This document shows, piece by piece, positions 1-10,600 of a stretch of 64,000 nucleotides of DNA; the stretch's first letter is position 1; the number at the start of each line of letters is the position of its first letter. Position numbers and translations under genes: made by a program. The notes under the pieces are model-generated. The model was given only the letters and a program-made list of their open reading frames with translations. It had not been told where the DNA came from and did no database searches. Source of the DNA: Neofusicoccum parvum (lineage: Eukaryota; Ascomycota; Dothideomycetes; Botryosphaeriales; Botryosphaeriaceae); assembly GCA_020912385.1 (NCBI GenBank), contig CP087217.1, positions 1,302,001-1,366,000 of the forward strand, in the 5' to 3' direction.

Positions 1-3000
1 CATTTTTCTGCTCAATTACGAATGGGAGACCGTGATGCTCACCGAGATGCGTGAGGAATTCAGGTGGAGAGTAGTCCGTACCGTCACTCTCGCACAGTGG
101 GTGAGGGCATCGAAGCGGAGATCTACCTTCTCCGAACAGTTGCTCGGCATTGGCATCGACGACTTTGCGTTCCAATTCCAGCTCCACACTCGATTTACAC
201 ACGCTCCGGATGTGGCTAAGAATGTGCCCTCTGATGTTGCCTGCTGGGAACTGGCGATACCTTTCCGATGGCTTGCCTTTCTTACCGAGGCAGAAAGGGC
301 ACAGCGAAGCAAACACGGCAACCCCTTTCTTGACCAAGTTCCCGCAGAAGGGGTCTGCGAGGTTCGTCAAGTGTTGCTCGCAATGCTGCTCCCAGTCAGA
401 ATCTGAAGTTGCCCACCATGCGCACTGGTGGCAGAAGAATGTCTTATCTTCCAGTGTGGCATCGCAGGGCACGTTGTGAACCTCTGCCAGGTGGACTTTC
501 AGTTCCGCGGAGTTGACAGGTTTTGCTGTGCAGCCAAGCCAACCGCAGCGCTGCTTAAAGCGATTGGCGTGTATTGTCATATGAGTAGAGATATCGGCCA
601 GTTGCTTATCGACAAAGTCGAAGCAACAGTGGTTCCAGAGGCACCTGGAAATTCGCAGCTCACTGAACACATCGATGCCTTGAAGCGCCATTCCGTTGCC
701 TTCCAGCTTTTCGCCACTATCTTCGGAAGCCTGGAGGGCCGGAGGTGCGCCTGTGGCCACGGAGGCTGGAGGTGCGCATGTGGCCGTGGAGGCTGGATGG
801 GTTGGAACTTCCACGGATCTTAGCACACACGCCTCCTTCGCCTTTTCGCATAACTTGGCTCTGTGATTCTTATAGCACGTGATAAGGTGGTTGTTGAAAC
901 AAAGCGGCCCACGCCTGCTGAAACGATGAGAAACTGCGCCTTTTGCAAACAGGAATGGGGTTGTTTGGGTGTTGACTTACTTCTTAGCTGGAAGGAGACA
1001 CCATGGACACTTGTCGACAGTATGGTCTATACCCGGGATGGGGTAGGACAGACGCCAGGGGCTAGGGTCCGCCATCTTAATCAATGGGTCGACCGCCTTT
1101 TGGATAGGTAGCGCATTGCCGTCCTCTTCCAGATAGAAATTACGAATGGCCTCGGCTCTGATGGTGTCATACTTGAGTAGAATACCAACCCACCGACTTG
1201 CTATCGGGCGTACTCGTTCGATCGTACCTTCCTGAATGGTTTCAAATCTGTCCTCTGACGAGGATGATGCGTCTGAGTCATCGCTTTCCCGGTCGCCCTC
1301 GAAGTGTCGGCTCCATCTATCGCGAAGCGCTTGCCTCTGCTCGCGCCTGTGTTGTAGAACATCCTGGGTGGATCTGCTCACACGAGGAGCGCGCACTCCC
1401 GACTTCTTCAGGGATGCCGTACTCCGCTTAGGCGCCTGGCCGTCACGCTTGAACGACATCGATCGCACATAGTCTATTCTGCCCATGTCTTGGACGTCTC
1501 CAAACACGAGGGCTTGCGTATGGACGCCGACAATATTTGTCGAACGGTGCGAGAAAGTAAGACGCCGCTGTCTTGTAAATTAAGGCTATCTGAGCTAACT
1601 ATATACTACGCATTTGAAAGAACACAGTGGCTCTTTCATTAACCTTGGCTATAGTAAGAAGGGGAGCAAAGGGGTAGTGTTGAGGCTAGTGTAGCTTTTG
1701 TTGAACGAAAGATGAAGCACGTGATTGCGGGCACGTGTGGTTGACAATATTGGACTGGTAAGGCATAAATGACTCGGTTTTGTCGTGCCCCATGATCTGC
1801 ATCCGCTCGGCCACTGTGACAGTTTCTATGATGCAGGATCAGATTCCATTCGTCGAGATAGGGCAGGGTATCTTGTGGGTTACTCACTGTCTAGAATAGC
1901 CCCTGCGCCTCTTCGGAAACAGTATGGTGTCAGTGCCTCACTGTAGCCAGCGCGGCGGCCGAGTTCGGTGAGTTGATACTCGAGAGTAGAGTATTTGAGG
2001 ATAGTATCTTCCGATATTCTGTCGTGCTTTATGGTTGAACGGAGTACGGGAATGTCGAGCATCTTCTTCCGAGCTTTTAGGATTTTTGAATTAGCGCCGC
2101 GAGAGACCCGTAGATCCTGAATATCAGCTTGAGTGAGGGCTCCATCCGCAATTGCAAGCGCCAGGAAGAGTGTCAATGGACACCTTGAGCGATCTTGTGG
2201 TACCTCCGTAAGGACATACCGATACCTACGAAGCTCGTCAGAGAAGGCCATTACGGAGCTTTGATCAGTTTTCGCACTCACGCTTCTCCTGGCTTAAGCC
2301 GATATCCTTTCCGGAGCCTTCTATTGAACAGCAGTTGTAGTTGTCCAGACCGGAGCACGGTAATCTCACAGTCTCGATATTTCAGTCCATCGTTAGAGCC
2401 CCGATGATTGATAGACTCCGTGATCTCGCCAGGCCTGATACTAAGTATGGCAAACATGACGATGCAGAAAGCGAGTTGAATGCGTTCGCGGGGGTGGTTG
2501 AAGACATGTTCGTCGCAAGCCCAAAGGTATTGGAGGACATCACGAGTGACGGTTGCGCTTGCGAGGCCCTTGGTGGCACCTTTCCCTAATGCCATTCCCT
2601 TCAGGACAAAACCCTCGAGAAACTAGGCATACGATCGTCAGCGAATGGTCCCTTGGGAGATCAGGAGACAGATTACCTTAGTCATACCCTCCACCTCGCT
2701 CTTCTCGAAGCTTAAATCCGTGTGGAGCTTGATGATGTGGTGTAGTCTGATCCAGTCTTTCAGGAGCGTGCCCAGGCATCTTTTCCCGCCAGATCTCCCG
2801 GGCTTCTCCTCAGCCAGCCACCCAAAGAAAGCCTTGATTGTCTTCATCTTAGGGACGACCAGGAGGTCTTTGCACCGGACCTCGCTTGGCCAAGGCGACT
2901 TAGCGACGACTTCAGATAGAAACCTTGCGGAGATTAACCACGTATAATCGAGAACCCACGCCGGCGAGCGGCAGGACTACTCACTCATTCCAACGCTTGC

Positions 3001-3097
3001 TCAGGTGAGTTTGTTTGTATTCCGCCAGGAACAGCTCGTTTTCTGTGGGCTCGGCATAGTCTGGCTCGAGGTACTTGAGATACGCTTTCGGAGACAT
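1..3097 (-). CDS. DUF3435 tyrosine recombinase-like protein (Starship captain family), 3' end beyond the window
   Basis: Splicing joins exons 3097-2985, 2923-2677, 2622-2282, 2225-1888 and 1825-~1743, then a region resuming near 1537 and running to 981, then 917 to the left edge. The introns of 54-63 nt have GTGAGT or GTAAGT-like donors. The product starts MSPKAYLKYLEP and carries DUF3435 hallmarks: an N-terminal helical part ending GKRCLGTLLKDW, then FAILSIRPGEI, CPLTLFLALAIADGAL, YCFRRGAGAIL and AERMQIMGHDKTESFMPYQ. Arg, His-x-x-Arg-like and Tyr positions of the tyrosine-recombinase fold therefore appear kept. The last exon adds five or six C2H2-like units, among them CGWLGC...H-x4-H, CHQCAW...H-x3-H and CPFCLG...H-x3-H, consistent with DNA binding. 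Family knowledge: such proteins mobilise Starship elements, though many DUF3435 genes lie outside them. In a Starship the captain lies at the 5' edge and reads inward, so the cargo would be left of this window. The segment 1537-1742 breaks the frame (see repeat entry). Confidence 0.8.
1528..1751. repeat. 9-bp direct repeats bracketing a ~206-bp frame-breaking segment
   Basis: The sequence gacaatatt occurs at 1528-1536 and again at 1743-1751. On the minus strand both copies read Asn-Ile-Val in the recombinase frame, and the reading before the first and after the second joins smoothly (YQSNIV then GVHTQAL), while the segment between carries in-frame stops. This looks like an insertion with a target-site duplication, directly after the probable catalytic tyrosine. 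No clear terminal inverted repeats are visible. A long intron is the alternative: an acceptor caagacag ends near 1566 and is in phase, but only weak donors such as GTCAAC or GTTCAA are in the right phase. Confidence 0.5.
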
Positions 3098-4027
3098 ATT
3101 GGCAGACGGAGTGGAGGGTGGATGTTCGGACAAAGACAAGAGGGTGAATGAGAAGTGGATGGCGATGATAGCTGCAGGCTGAGGGTACCAGGCCTTTTAT
3201 ATGATGAAGTCTTGTCGACTGCCAACATAGAAAACCCCCGTCACTGCCTATCGGGTCACTGAGCCGCTTCAGCTTTGGGACTAGAGGAATGACCATGATC
3301 CACTCGGCATTAGATACCAAGTTTTCTCTCTCAGAGGTTATGCATGTGGGATTTGTCGTTGTGCCATGCATCGAGCCCGGCTGACCGAGAGGCGGGCAGC
3401 CGCTCAGACTCCTTCCACAGGCCGTTTCCCGGCTTCGCACGATTCGACATGCGGTGAGAGAGCTTGCACAATACTGTGTGGGCATTCTGTGCAAATGAGG
3501 ACGTGAGGTTATACTGCTTGCAACTTCCTGCCCTTCTTCAGTCAGGCATGCTAGACAGCCAACGGCTCACTTTCATGTTCGCAGCTCCAGGGAAAGGAGG
3601 GAAAGTGAAGGGGTGCATATTACACTGTAGAACTGGAGATTCTGGCCTGCCGCACACCAGGCGACACACAAATGGAGTCCTGCGGTATGCTGTCTACAAA
3701 AAACCGTGTGGCGGCTTTCGCGGAGCCGCGCAAAAGATCAGTCAGTGGCAGCGACACGCTCGCGTCAGCTTGCTATTCGGGACACAGCGCCTCGTCGCAG
3801 AGAGCAGGCAGCAGTGCGCCTTCGGATTGCTGTGTCGCGGAGCGCGCTTCACACTTTTGCAAATGCGTACAACCGTGTTTGTCACGGGCGGCCGGGGCGG
3901 CCGGGCGGGCGCTTACGAAGGAAAGTAGAAAACGGGAAGTTGGAACAAGACGGCAACAAAACGAAAGACGTCAGCCGACAAAAAGGCGATTAAGCGCCCG
4001 AGTCACTGGCAAAAGGAAATGATTAAC
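3098..4027. other. Upstream region of the recombinase; no gene seen
   Basis: About 0.9 kb between the recombinase start codon and tRNA-Ala. Open frames here have no recognisable family. A GC-rich patch near 3885-3912 (repeated ggccggg-like units) is the only compositional feature noted. If the recombinase is a captain, the 5' boundary of its element should lie in this stretch or just beyond it. Confidence 0.5.
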
Positions 4028-4152
4028 TGGATCCGCGGGGAATCGAACCCCGGACCACTCCCAAATTAACCTGAATTAACTCGAATTAACTCGAATTAGA
4101 TGCAGAGTATAAGTTGTGCTAAGGGAGTATTATACCACTAAACCACAGACCC
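4028..4152 (-). tRNA. tRNA-Ala(AGC) with a ~53-nt intron
   Basis: On the minus strand the acceptor arms GGGTCTG and CGGATCC pair with a G3-U70 wobble, the identity element of tRNA-Ala, followed by discriminator A73. The T arm is CGGGGTTCGATTCCCCG. The anticodon stem is CTCCC/GGGAG, and the loop becomes TTAGCAT once an intron after position 37 is removed, giving anticodon AGC. The intron is long and contains tandem copies of a 10-bp unit (ttaactcgaa on the plus strand). Gly(CCC) and Pro were considered because of the D-arm, but neither fits the acceptor and loop as well. Confidence 0.75.
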
Positions 4153-4639
4153 GCTTGTTGAGATGTAAGGTTTTTCAATTGATTATATCCAAATGTCGAA
4201 ATTTGTGGCAACAGAGCATGTCGAAATCTCGGAGATGGCTAAAAGCTGCCCCCCACTTTACTAAAGTACCCCCCGAGCCGAGGTGTTTGGCAAGGACTTT
4301 TAGCCCACCCTCGCCTACTTACCAACATTATCCTCCCTCCTACCGCCAAAACTCGCACTTAGAAGGGGATCAAGGGCTCGTAAATAATCAGAGATATATC
4401 TCCTATACGACTTCCCTAGTCACTCAACCCTAACGACGTAACTGACCCTGATACCCTAACTAAATCCTAACCGAGGGATTTAGTAGTGGGAAAAGTTGTT
4501 GCCGGAACTAATAGATCCAGGTAGCTGGCAAGGAATTATAAAATTAGGTGGAACAGGCAAAAGTCACAGCCAAACCCCTCGGCTATGGGGGGAGCTGTAG
4601 TAGCGAGGGGGGTCACGTTTGCCATCCCCAAAATCTCTA
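4153..4639. other. Repeat-like, AT-rich relic beside tRNA-Ala; no gene
   Basis: This stretch has stops in all frames and a composition unlike the neighbouring coding DNA. It includes runs such as ccccccactttactaaagtacccccc and short ccctaac-like units spaced irregularly at 4427-4470. It sits between a tRNA gene and a MITE, a common place for retrotransposon and transposon debris. No LTR, primer-binding site or protein domain could be recognised. Confidence 0.35.
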
Positions 4640-4782
4640 CGAGGTCGGTTCGGATAGTATTGCAACACGTAGGCAGTTGAGGCATTCATCCAGACAGGAT
4701 TGCCATTCCTCTCACTTCACAATTGCGTCCGGATGAATGCTTCAGCTGCCCACGTGCTGCAATACTATCCGAACCGACCTCG
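4640..4782. mobile_element. MITE copy 1 (143 bp, long terminal inverted repeats)
   Basis: The left arm begins cgaggtcggttcggatagta and continues through gcattcatcc. The right arm is its near-perfect reverse complement, ending actatccgaaccgacctcg. The arms cover almost the whole element and leave a short central spacer. Related copies lie at 38792-38870 and 61215-61349. It has no coding capacity. The shared outer context tacgaggtcgg (left end here, right end of the 61-kb copy) would fit a TA target site as in Tc1/mariner-type MITEs, an inference only. Confidence 0.8.
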
Positions 4783-5803
4783 TCCACGCCTCGACCCCCG
4801 CACCACCATCCCTCCATCCAAGCCCCTCTCGGGAAACCCGATGGCTCTTCCTCGGACACCTGCAACACTGTCCCGTCCGTCTACTCGTAACATGCGCCTT
4901 TCGGGCCGCGTGAGTTCCCTGCCGCGGCGCGAGCCCCGGCGATTCGCTCGCTTGAGCACCCTCCCCCCGAAAAGAAAGCTTCCTCCGACGGCAAGGAAAA
5001 AAGCACAGGGTATCGGAAGCCTTCCGGACGAAGTGAGGGTGCATCCCGCGCACGTTACGTAGGCCTGCAGACGGCCCGAACAGCAATCAATCGATGGCGA
5101 AAGCCGAGCAGAGGGCCTGGGCTTCTCGCCACTGAACAACTCGATGTCGTGGACTCGGTTGTCGTGCATGAGCAATGATAAGCAACGGGGCAATGTAACT
5201 AGGGAGAGCGCGTGGGCGAATGGGAGGTGGAGCATTCCGTGTGGATGATACTCCGCCGCCGTATCAAGAAAGTGCTTGACAGCACGTGGATGTCGTGCAT
5301 CAAGATTCGCGGGCATTTGCCGGTGGGGATACCAGGGACGGAGGATCGCAGACAGAGTCAGTCTGTGAGCATTTGCAGTTTTGAGCTTCTCGGTCGAACC
5401 ACCGGAGAGGTGAATGCCCCTGACAACCTTTTGGATTTGTGCAAGGACTAAAATGATGCTCCAGTCTTCATACTCGTACATTGCCACTCGAACCTTTATT
5501 AGGGAGTGATCGAAAAGATGAGAAAAAGAAAACGCTTGCAACTCCGGCCCCTTCCCACGCGAGCAGCGTGGTTTGGAATACAAACGCCTGCCAGAGCCGC
5601 CTTTCCCATCCTGCAGCATTGTTTAGAAACAACTCCAACCTTCCCATCACATTGCTCCTTTCCTCTTCCTTGCACGGGTGTGCATCCCTCCCACCTCTTG
5701 AGTTTCCAGCAAAACGTAGTGGTATCAAATGAAGGTCGACAAACAAAGTAACTCCGCGAAAGGCACCCAAAAAGCCGGCCCATGTGAACCTCGAAAAAAC
5801 ACC
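4783..5803. other. Intergenic region; no gene seen
   Basis: Overlapping frames up to 284 codons exist on both strands, but none shows a domain, a biased composition typical of protein, or family resemblance. The part next to 5804 probably holds the 3' UTR of the receptor gene. Confidence 0.45.
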
Positions 5804-7625
5804 TCAAACTTTTGAATCCGACCTTGGCTTCGGCTCCAGCTCCTCCAATTGCACGGGCTCAAACCATGCAGCCGCCTGGTTGCCCGTACTGCGCTCGAAC
5901 CCGCCGACAAACTCCCTCTCCCTGACGTTCGCATCACCCTTTAGATCCCCCACCACCAGCTCCGCGACGCCTGGGTCCCCGTAGTACTGGCGGTGCTTGT
6001 CGCCGATGGGCAGGTGCCCTGACGCGCGGCTGTCGGCGCCGCTGTTGGAGGCCTGTAGACGGAGGTCCGACGCGTCGCTGTTGCTACGCTGGATGACGCC
6101 GCCGTTGCGTGCGAGGCTACTTCCTTCAGTTCCGCCGTCGTGCGAGCCGGTGGTGAAGTAGTTTTTGCGCGGCTCGCTGCGCACGATGACTTCCTGCATT
6201 ACTTTGATGCCCGAGGTGCCGATGGAGGCGAGGTACGGCCAGAAGATGGGCATCGATGCGGTGAGGATGGCCAGGTTGACTTCCAGTACGGACATGAGGA
6301 TGATGGGGCTGTGGCCGGGGTTAGTGAAGGGCGGTTCTGGAGGTTAGTGGTGGGAGGCACTTACGGTGCGTACCACGGCGGGTCGACGGTAGGGTATGTG
6401 CCTGCCTTGGACTTGACAACGAGCCAGAGTCGAAGCGAGGCGCAGATTACAACACTGAGAGGTGTGTCAGAATTTCTTTAGGGTCAAAGAGGGACCGTCG
6501 GATTGAATGCTTACAGCGTGCCAGCGCTGAAGAGTCCCATCAATCCAATCTTTTGCTTTCTCCCCACGCTTAATTTATACAATGATGGTATGGGTACGAT
6601 TAAGATGACCGTGTCCAGAAACATATTAGAGGCTGTCTGGCTTGCGTATGCGGCGTATGCGTTTTTGGGATGGAAGTCGCCGAACATGATACATTTGCCT
6701 TCTTTTGTCAAATGCCATGATTTATCCACTGGATTGCAGGCGAAGATGATCAGGAACAGGAACGAGACGCCCCAGGTTGTGACAACCCCGATGAGGCCAA
6801 GGCAGGTGTAAAACGTTCTCGGATGCAGGTCCTTCGGGAATAGTCGGAGGTATTGGAAAAGCAGTGACAGCTTGATTGATGATGTTGTAGCAGCGTAGGC
6901 GGCATTGGTAAAGTAGAACCACTGATAAAAGGTGAGAAAGAACGCCTTGTGTTGTTCACTGTCTGTGCACGTACCATGAAGTAGGTCTCGTATGTGTCGT
7001 AGTTCAAGCTGCCGTCTGCGTTCTCGGTGACTATAGTCCTCTCATGCAGACCAAGGCCATTAGGGACCTCTGTGCAAGTATTAGCCGTGAGTGGACCAAA
7101 AGAAGATTGAGTAGGTTGAGTAGGGGCTGAGTGCAGATGATCCGAATGTGAGATCAAATTCGGCGACATATCCATGCGTACGGCGACTTCGTAGTTGAAT
7201 ATAGGAGCCTGCGCTCCCAGCAGTACGCAAAGCGTTATACCGATGTAAAGGTATAATGGCCATATCTAAGCGACAACGAAATGCTCACTTACCGTTGTTC
7301 AGTGTTATACATCCAAATAATGTGAAAATCTGAGGCTGTCAGCCATCCGCCTGACGCAACACCGATGAGAGCAACATACCGCTGCAAGAGCAACGAACAG
7401 ATCATCCCAGCCGAGGGCGCGCACCATCTTCCAGCGCGTCCATAGTCTCAATGCTACGGCTATCAAGGCGACAAGCTGGGATCGATGTCAGTTACTCGTC
7501 GACAAGGGGGCGCCACAGCAGCGGGCGAGGCGCGTTACCATGCAAGTGATTGACGAGGCGCGAATGGTGATTCCACGGTTCACGACCGGGATGTAGTAGT
7601 CAATTGGGTTGAGGGCGGGCGCCAT
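5804..7625 (-). CDS. PTH11-like fungal receptor / rhodopsin-domain integral membrane protein
   Basis: Seven exons rejoin into one protein starting MAPALNPIDYYIPVVNRGI, with canonical introns after CM, AAA-, NNG, YFM, GTL and YAP. The N-terminal part contains successive hydrophobic segments (SSITCMLVALIAVALRLW; GWDDLFVALAA; the segment after TCLGLIGVV; TVILIVPIPSLYKLSV; LMGLFSAGTLVVICASLRLW; SVLEVNLAILTASMPIFWPYL). These match the seven-helix fungal rhodopsin-like fold, including the conserved R-W / GWDD turn and the late N-L-A-x-L-T-A-S-M-P helix. A polar cytoplasmic tail of about 130 residues follows (SEPRKNYFTTG... to EPKPRSDSKV). Family knowledge: PTH11-type proteins sense surface or chemical cues in the plasma membrane; ligands are mostly unknown. 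The cysteine-rich CFEM domain of some members is absent here. Confidence 0.82.
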
Positions 7626-10600
7626 GGCTTCCCGCAGAGGTGAAGGAGATCAGGTGCATGCTACCACATGCGCGAAGAGGCCTGGCGGATTACTGCGACT
7701 CGCGAGAAGAACGACGTATAGGACGGAAGAGAGCAGACTCAATCATCTGCTAGTCAACTAGAACAGACGGCGATTTGGGGTGTTGAGGCGCGCAACAAGA
7801 AGGATTTCCAGCGAACGGACGGCCCGCGCTCCTCTCTGGGGAAGTTCGAGGGAAGTTTGGGGGCCCGAGCAGGCTTATGACCTGCGATCATGGTGTTCTT
7901 GCCTCTGTCTGTCTGAGCTTATGCGGCCGGGCCATGACTAGCGGCTGATCCGTCCGCTAGGGTGCTGGGGGGTGAAGATTCAGGAGAGCGCCGTCGCTGC
8001 GGGCTGCCGCAATCGAGGTAGCGCGACGGGATGCTGGCCGGATGGAGGCGTGAGGGTAGCTCCCGGAAGGGCCCATGTGGCCGACCCGCCTCGAACGGCC
8101 CCCCGGCGCGCCGGCGACGGGCCCTTATCGCGCGCAGTGAGGGAGGCAGAGTCATGGAGGCGGCGCATGGTACGATGCCGGCAAGATTTCGGCGCACGCG
8201 AGGCTGGGGTGCGCCGCAACGGCAGACGGCCCCCGGCCGCCTCAGCAACCACCTCGACGCCGCGCTTCCAGAAGAGCCACGCCCGTTGACGCTGGCTTCC
8301 TGCGCGCGCGCTGCGCACCCAGGCCGCCGACCCGCACCGCCCGCGCCGCCGCCGCCTGTGTCTCCGCGCCGCGAGCCCCGCCGCGGGCCAGCACCCGCCC
8401 AGCGCGCTGCCTGACCCGCCAGGCCGGAGGCGTCTCCTGGCGCTGTCAGCTGTGGGCCCTCGGGGTGCCTGGAGGCCTTCCGGAAGGAACGTGGGAAGCC
8501 AGCAGCCGGCAGCCAGCTCCAGACATGCTCCAGCACCGCTCCAGCTCCATCTCGCTTGCGTCCGTGTTCGCCTCGCAAGTCAGCGGCGGTTACGCCATCG
8601 TGGACGCAGCACGATGCGCGCTCCAGCGCTGTGGTGCATCAGGATTTGGAAAGCAGCGGCCAGCGCAGGCCCGGCCGCGAGCCACAGGCGCCGCCGGAGG
8701 AGCAGCGAAGCTTGTTACCCCGGAGTGGCGGCCAGCAAGCCAGCAAGCCAGCGCTCAGCCGCGTCGCGCTGCTGCCAGTGCCAGAGCCAGGTGCCACACC
8801 CCCATCGCATCCACGTCTGTCTCGAGCCGCCAATGGGTGCGCAGCTGGGCGGGCCCCGGGGCTAGCGTACCAGCAGCGCGCGCAACTTCGAACGTCGTGA
8901 AGGAGTCTCCACTTTCTTAATCTGGGGTAAGGTGTTGGATAGACTTTGGTGCAGTTGCCGGTGGGCAGCTCGTGCGGAGGCAGCCCAGAGGCGGCGGCGC
9001 CCACGGCTCTGGCTTCTGCGGCGCAAACCAGACGAGGGTTGCTTGCAGCACCACCGCGCGCCCAGCCTGCTGCGTACAGCCGCTATATTGCAGGGCGCTG
9101 CCAGGAGCGATAGCGAGCGACGCTGGCCGGTGCGGCAGGCGCCGACTCGTGGGCCTCGCTGCGAATCTCCCAGACTCCTATGATGAAATAAGTTGTGGAT
9201 CTGGCTGACTCCGCGGGACCTGGCACATGGCATCTGCCGCGGCGCCAGCGCGCGACAATGGGAGCCGTCTGTTTGGCCCGCTGCGTGCCTGGCACGGCGG
9301 CATGGGGCGCACTTGACAATCGTCCCGCTTGCAGTTAGCACACGCTGCTCCGTCGTGCTATTACGCGGCTTGGCTTCCGCTGCGCTGATCCGACTCCTGC
9401 AACGCACCTCCTCCGAAGACCAGTGTGCCAGCTTCATCCCGGCCGCGCGGGTGCGTGTGCAGAGAGAGAGGACTGCCGGCCGGACAAGCTTCGCCGTCAT
9501 CTGCGGCCCTCCCGAGGTGAATCAGGAGCAGGGAAGGCCGCACAACGCCAGACGTCGGGCGTCGAGGGCGTTCAAAACGCCCATCTCATCTTGCCTTTTC
9601 TTTTGCGGCAGATGGCAGCCGATCTCAGGAACGGCAACGGCGTGCAAGATCGCTTCGCCTCTTTCGCTTCCACGGAGCCCGGTCCGGCGCCCCTGCTCCA
9701 GCATGCGTGCTCTCTCGGGCATTAACTGAGACAGCTTCCCTAGCAGCGTCCCCGGATCTCCTTCGTGACGAGGCTGCTCTGCTGTCGTCGGAAACCGCAC
9801 ACGGCGACAGGGACCCTGACAGCCGTCACCGTGGCCGACGGCACCGCGCCGGCACACCAGGCCAGGCACGCCTGTCGTCATCTCTCCGTCGCTCGACCTC
9901 CCCCATTCCTCCCCCACCACGGCTACGGCGCAGTGGTTGCCGCATCCGGACGCTGTGTCCGAACAGCCCGCCTTGAAACCCCTCTCGTCCTCGTCGACGC
10001 GGCGGGCGCTCCGAGCTCTATTGATCCTTCCTGCGTTGCCTGTCGCCCTCGTGGCCCCCATCTCGCCGGTCTCTCATTCGGCCGCCTGCCGCACAACCCA
10101 CCCCCGTCCGCACGCGTCTCGCGCGCAGGGCAGCAGCTCAACGGCCCGGTAAACGCGCCTGCGTCCGCCGGCGCCGCCTTAGGCTGTCTCACCAGCACGC
10201 CCTAGCGCCGCGCCCGTCCCTTTGCTGCTCACTCAAACTTACTCGGTCCAATAAACCCAACGACCAGGTCTTGCCAGAAAGCCAATATCTCAAAATTCAG
10301 CATCAGATGTGTATTATTCGTATCAATCTGATCAGCTCGCTAGCTAGATTGATTAGGTTTTCGCCACCGTCCGATCATGCTCGCTACCGAGAGTACCGGC
10401 CGCACTTACGCGCGAGATCTGGCTGGGGTGTCGTTGCTGTCGTCTTTGCTGTCGTCGTCAACTTCCTGAAAACCCTCAGATCTCAGGTGGCGGTGTTAAT
10501 ACCTGACCGGGTGCTGCTGTTCCGCTGCCAAACGTGTGCCTCTCCCGCTGACGCGCCAGGGAACCCCATGGCTCGGTCAATTGAAAAATGCTGCCCTGCG

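Noticed and set aside
735..795. Tandem ~30-bp repeat (ggaggtgcgc...ggccacggaggct)
   Set aside because: Part of the coding exon of the recombinase, encoding a low-complexity Ala/Pro/Thr linker; not an independent element.
4427..4470. ccctaa-like units suggesting telomeric repeats
   Set aside because: Irregular, interrupted and few; flanking genes continue on both sides.
4765..5619. 284-codon minus-strand frame
   Set aside because: Begins inside the MITE arm, no domain or coding character.
7919..10205. Numerous 80-220-codon frames on both strands
   Set aside because: All frames are open because of high GC content; translations lack motifs.
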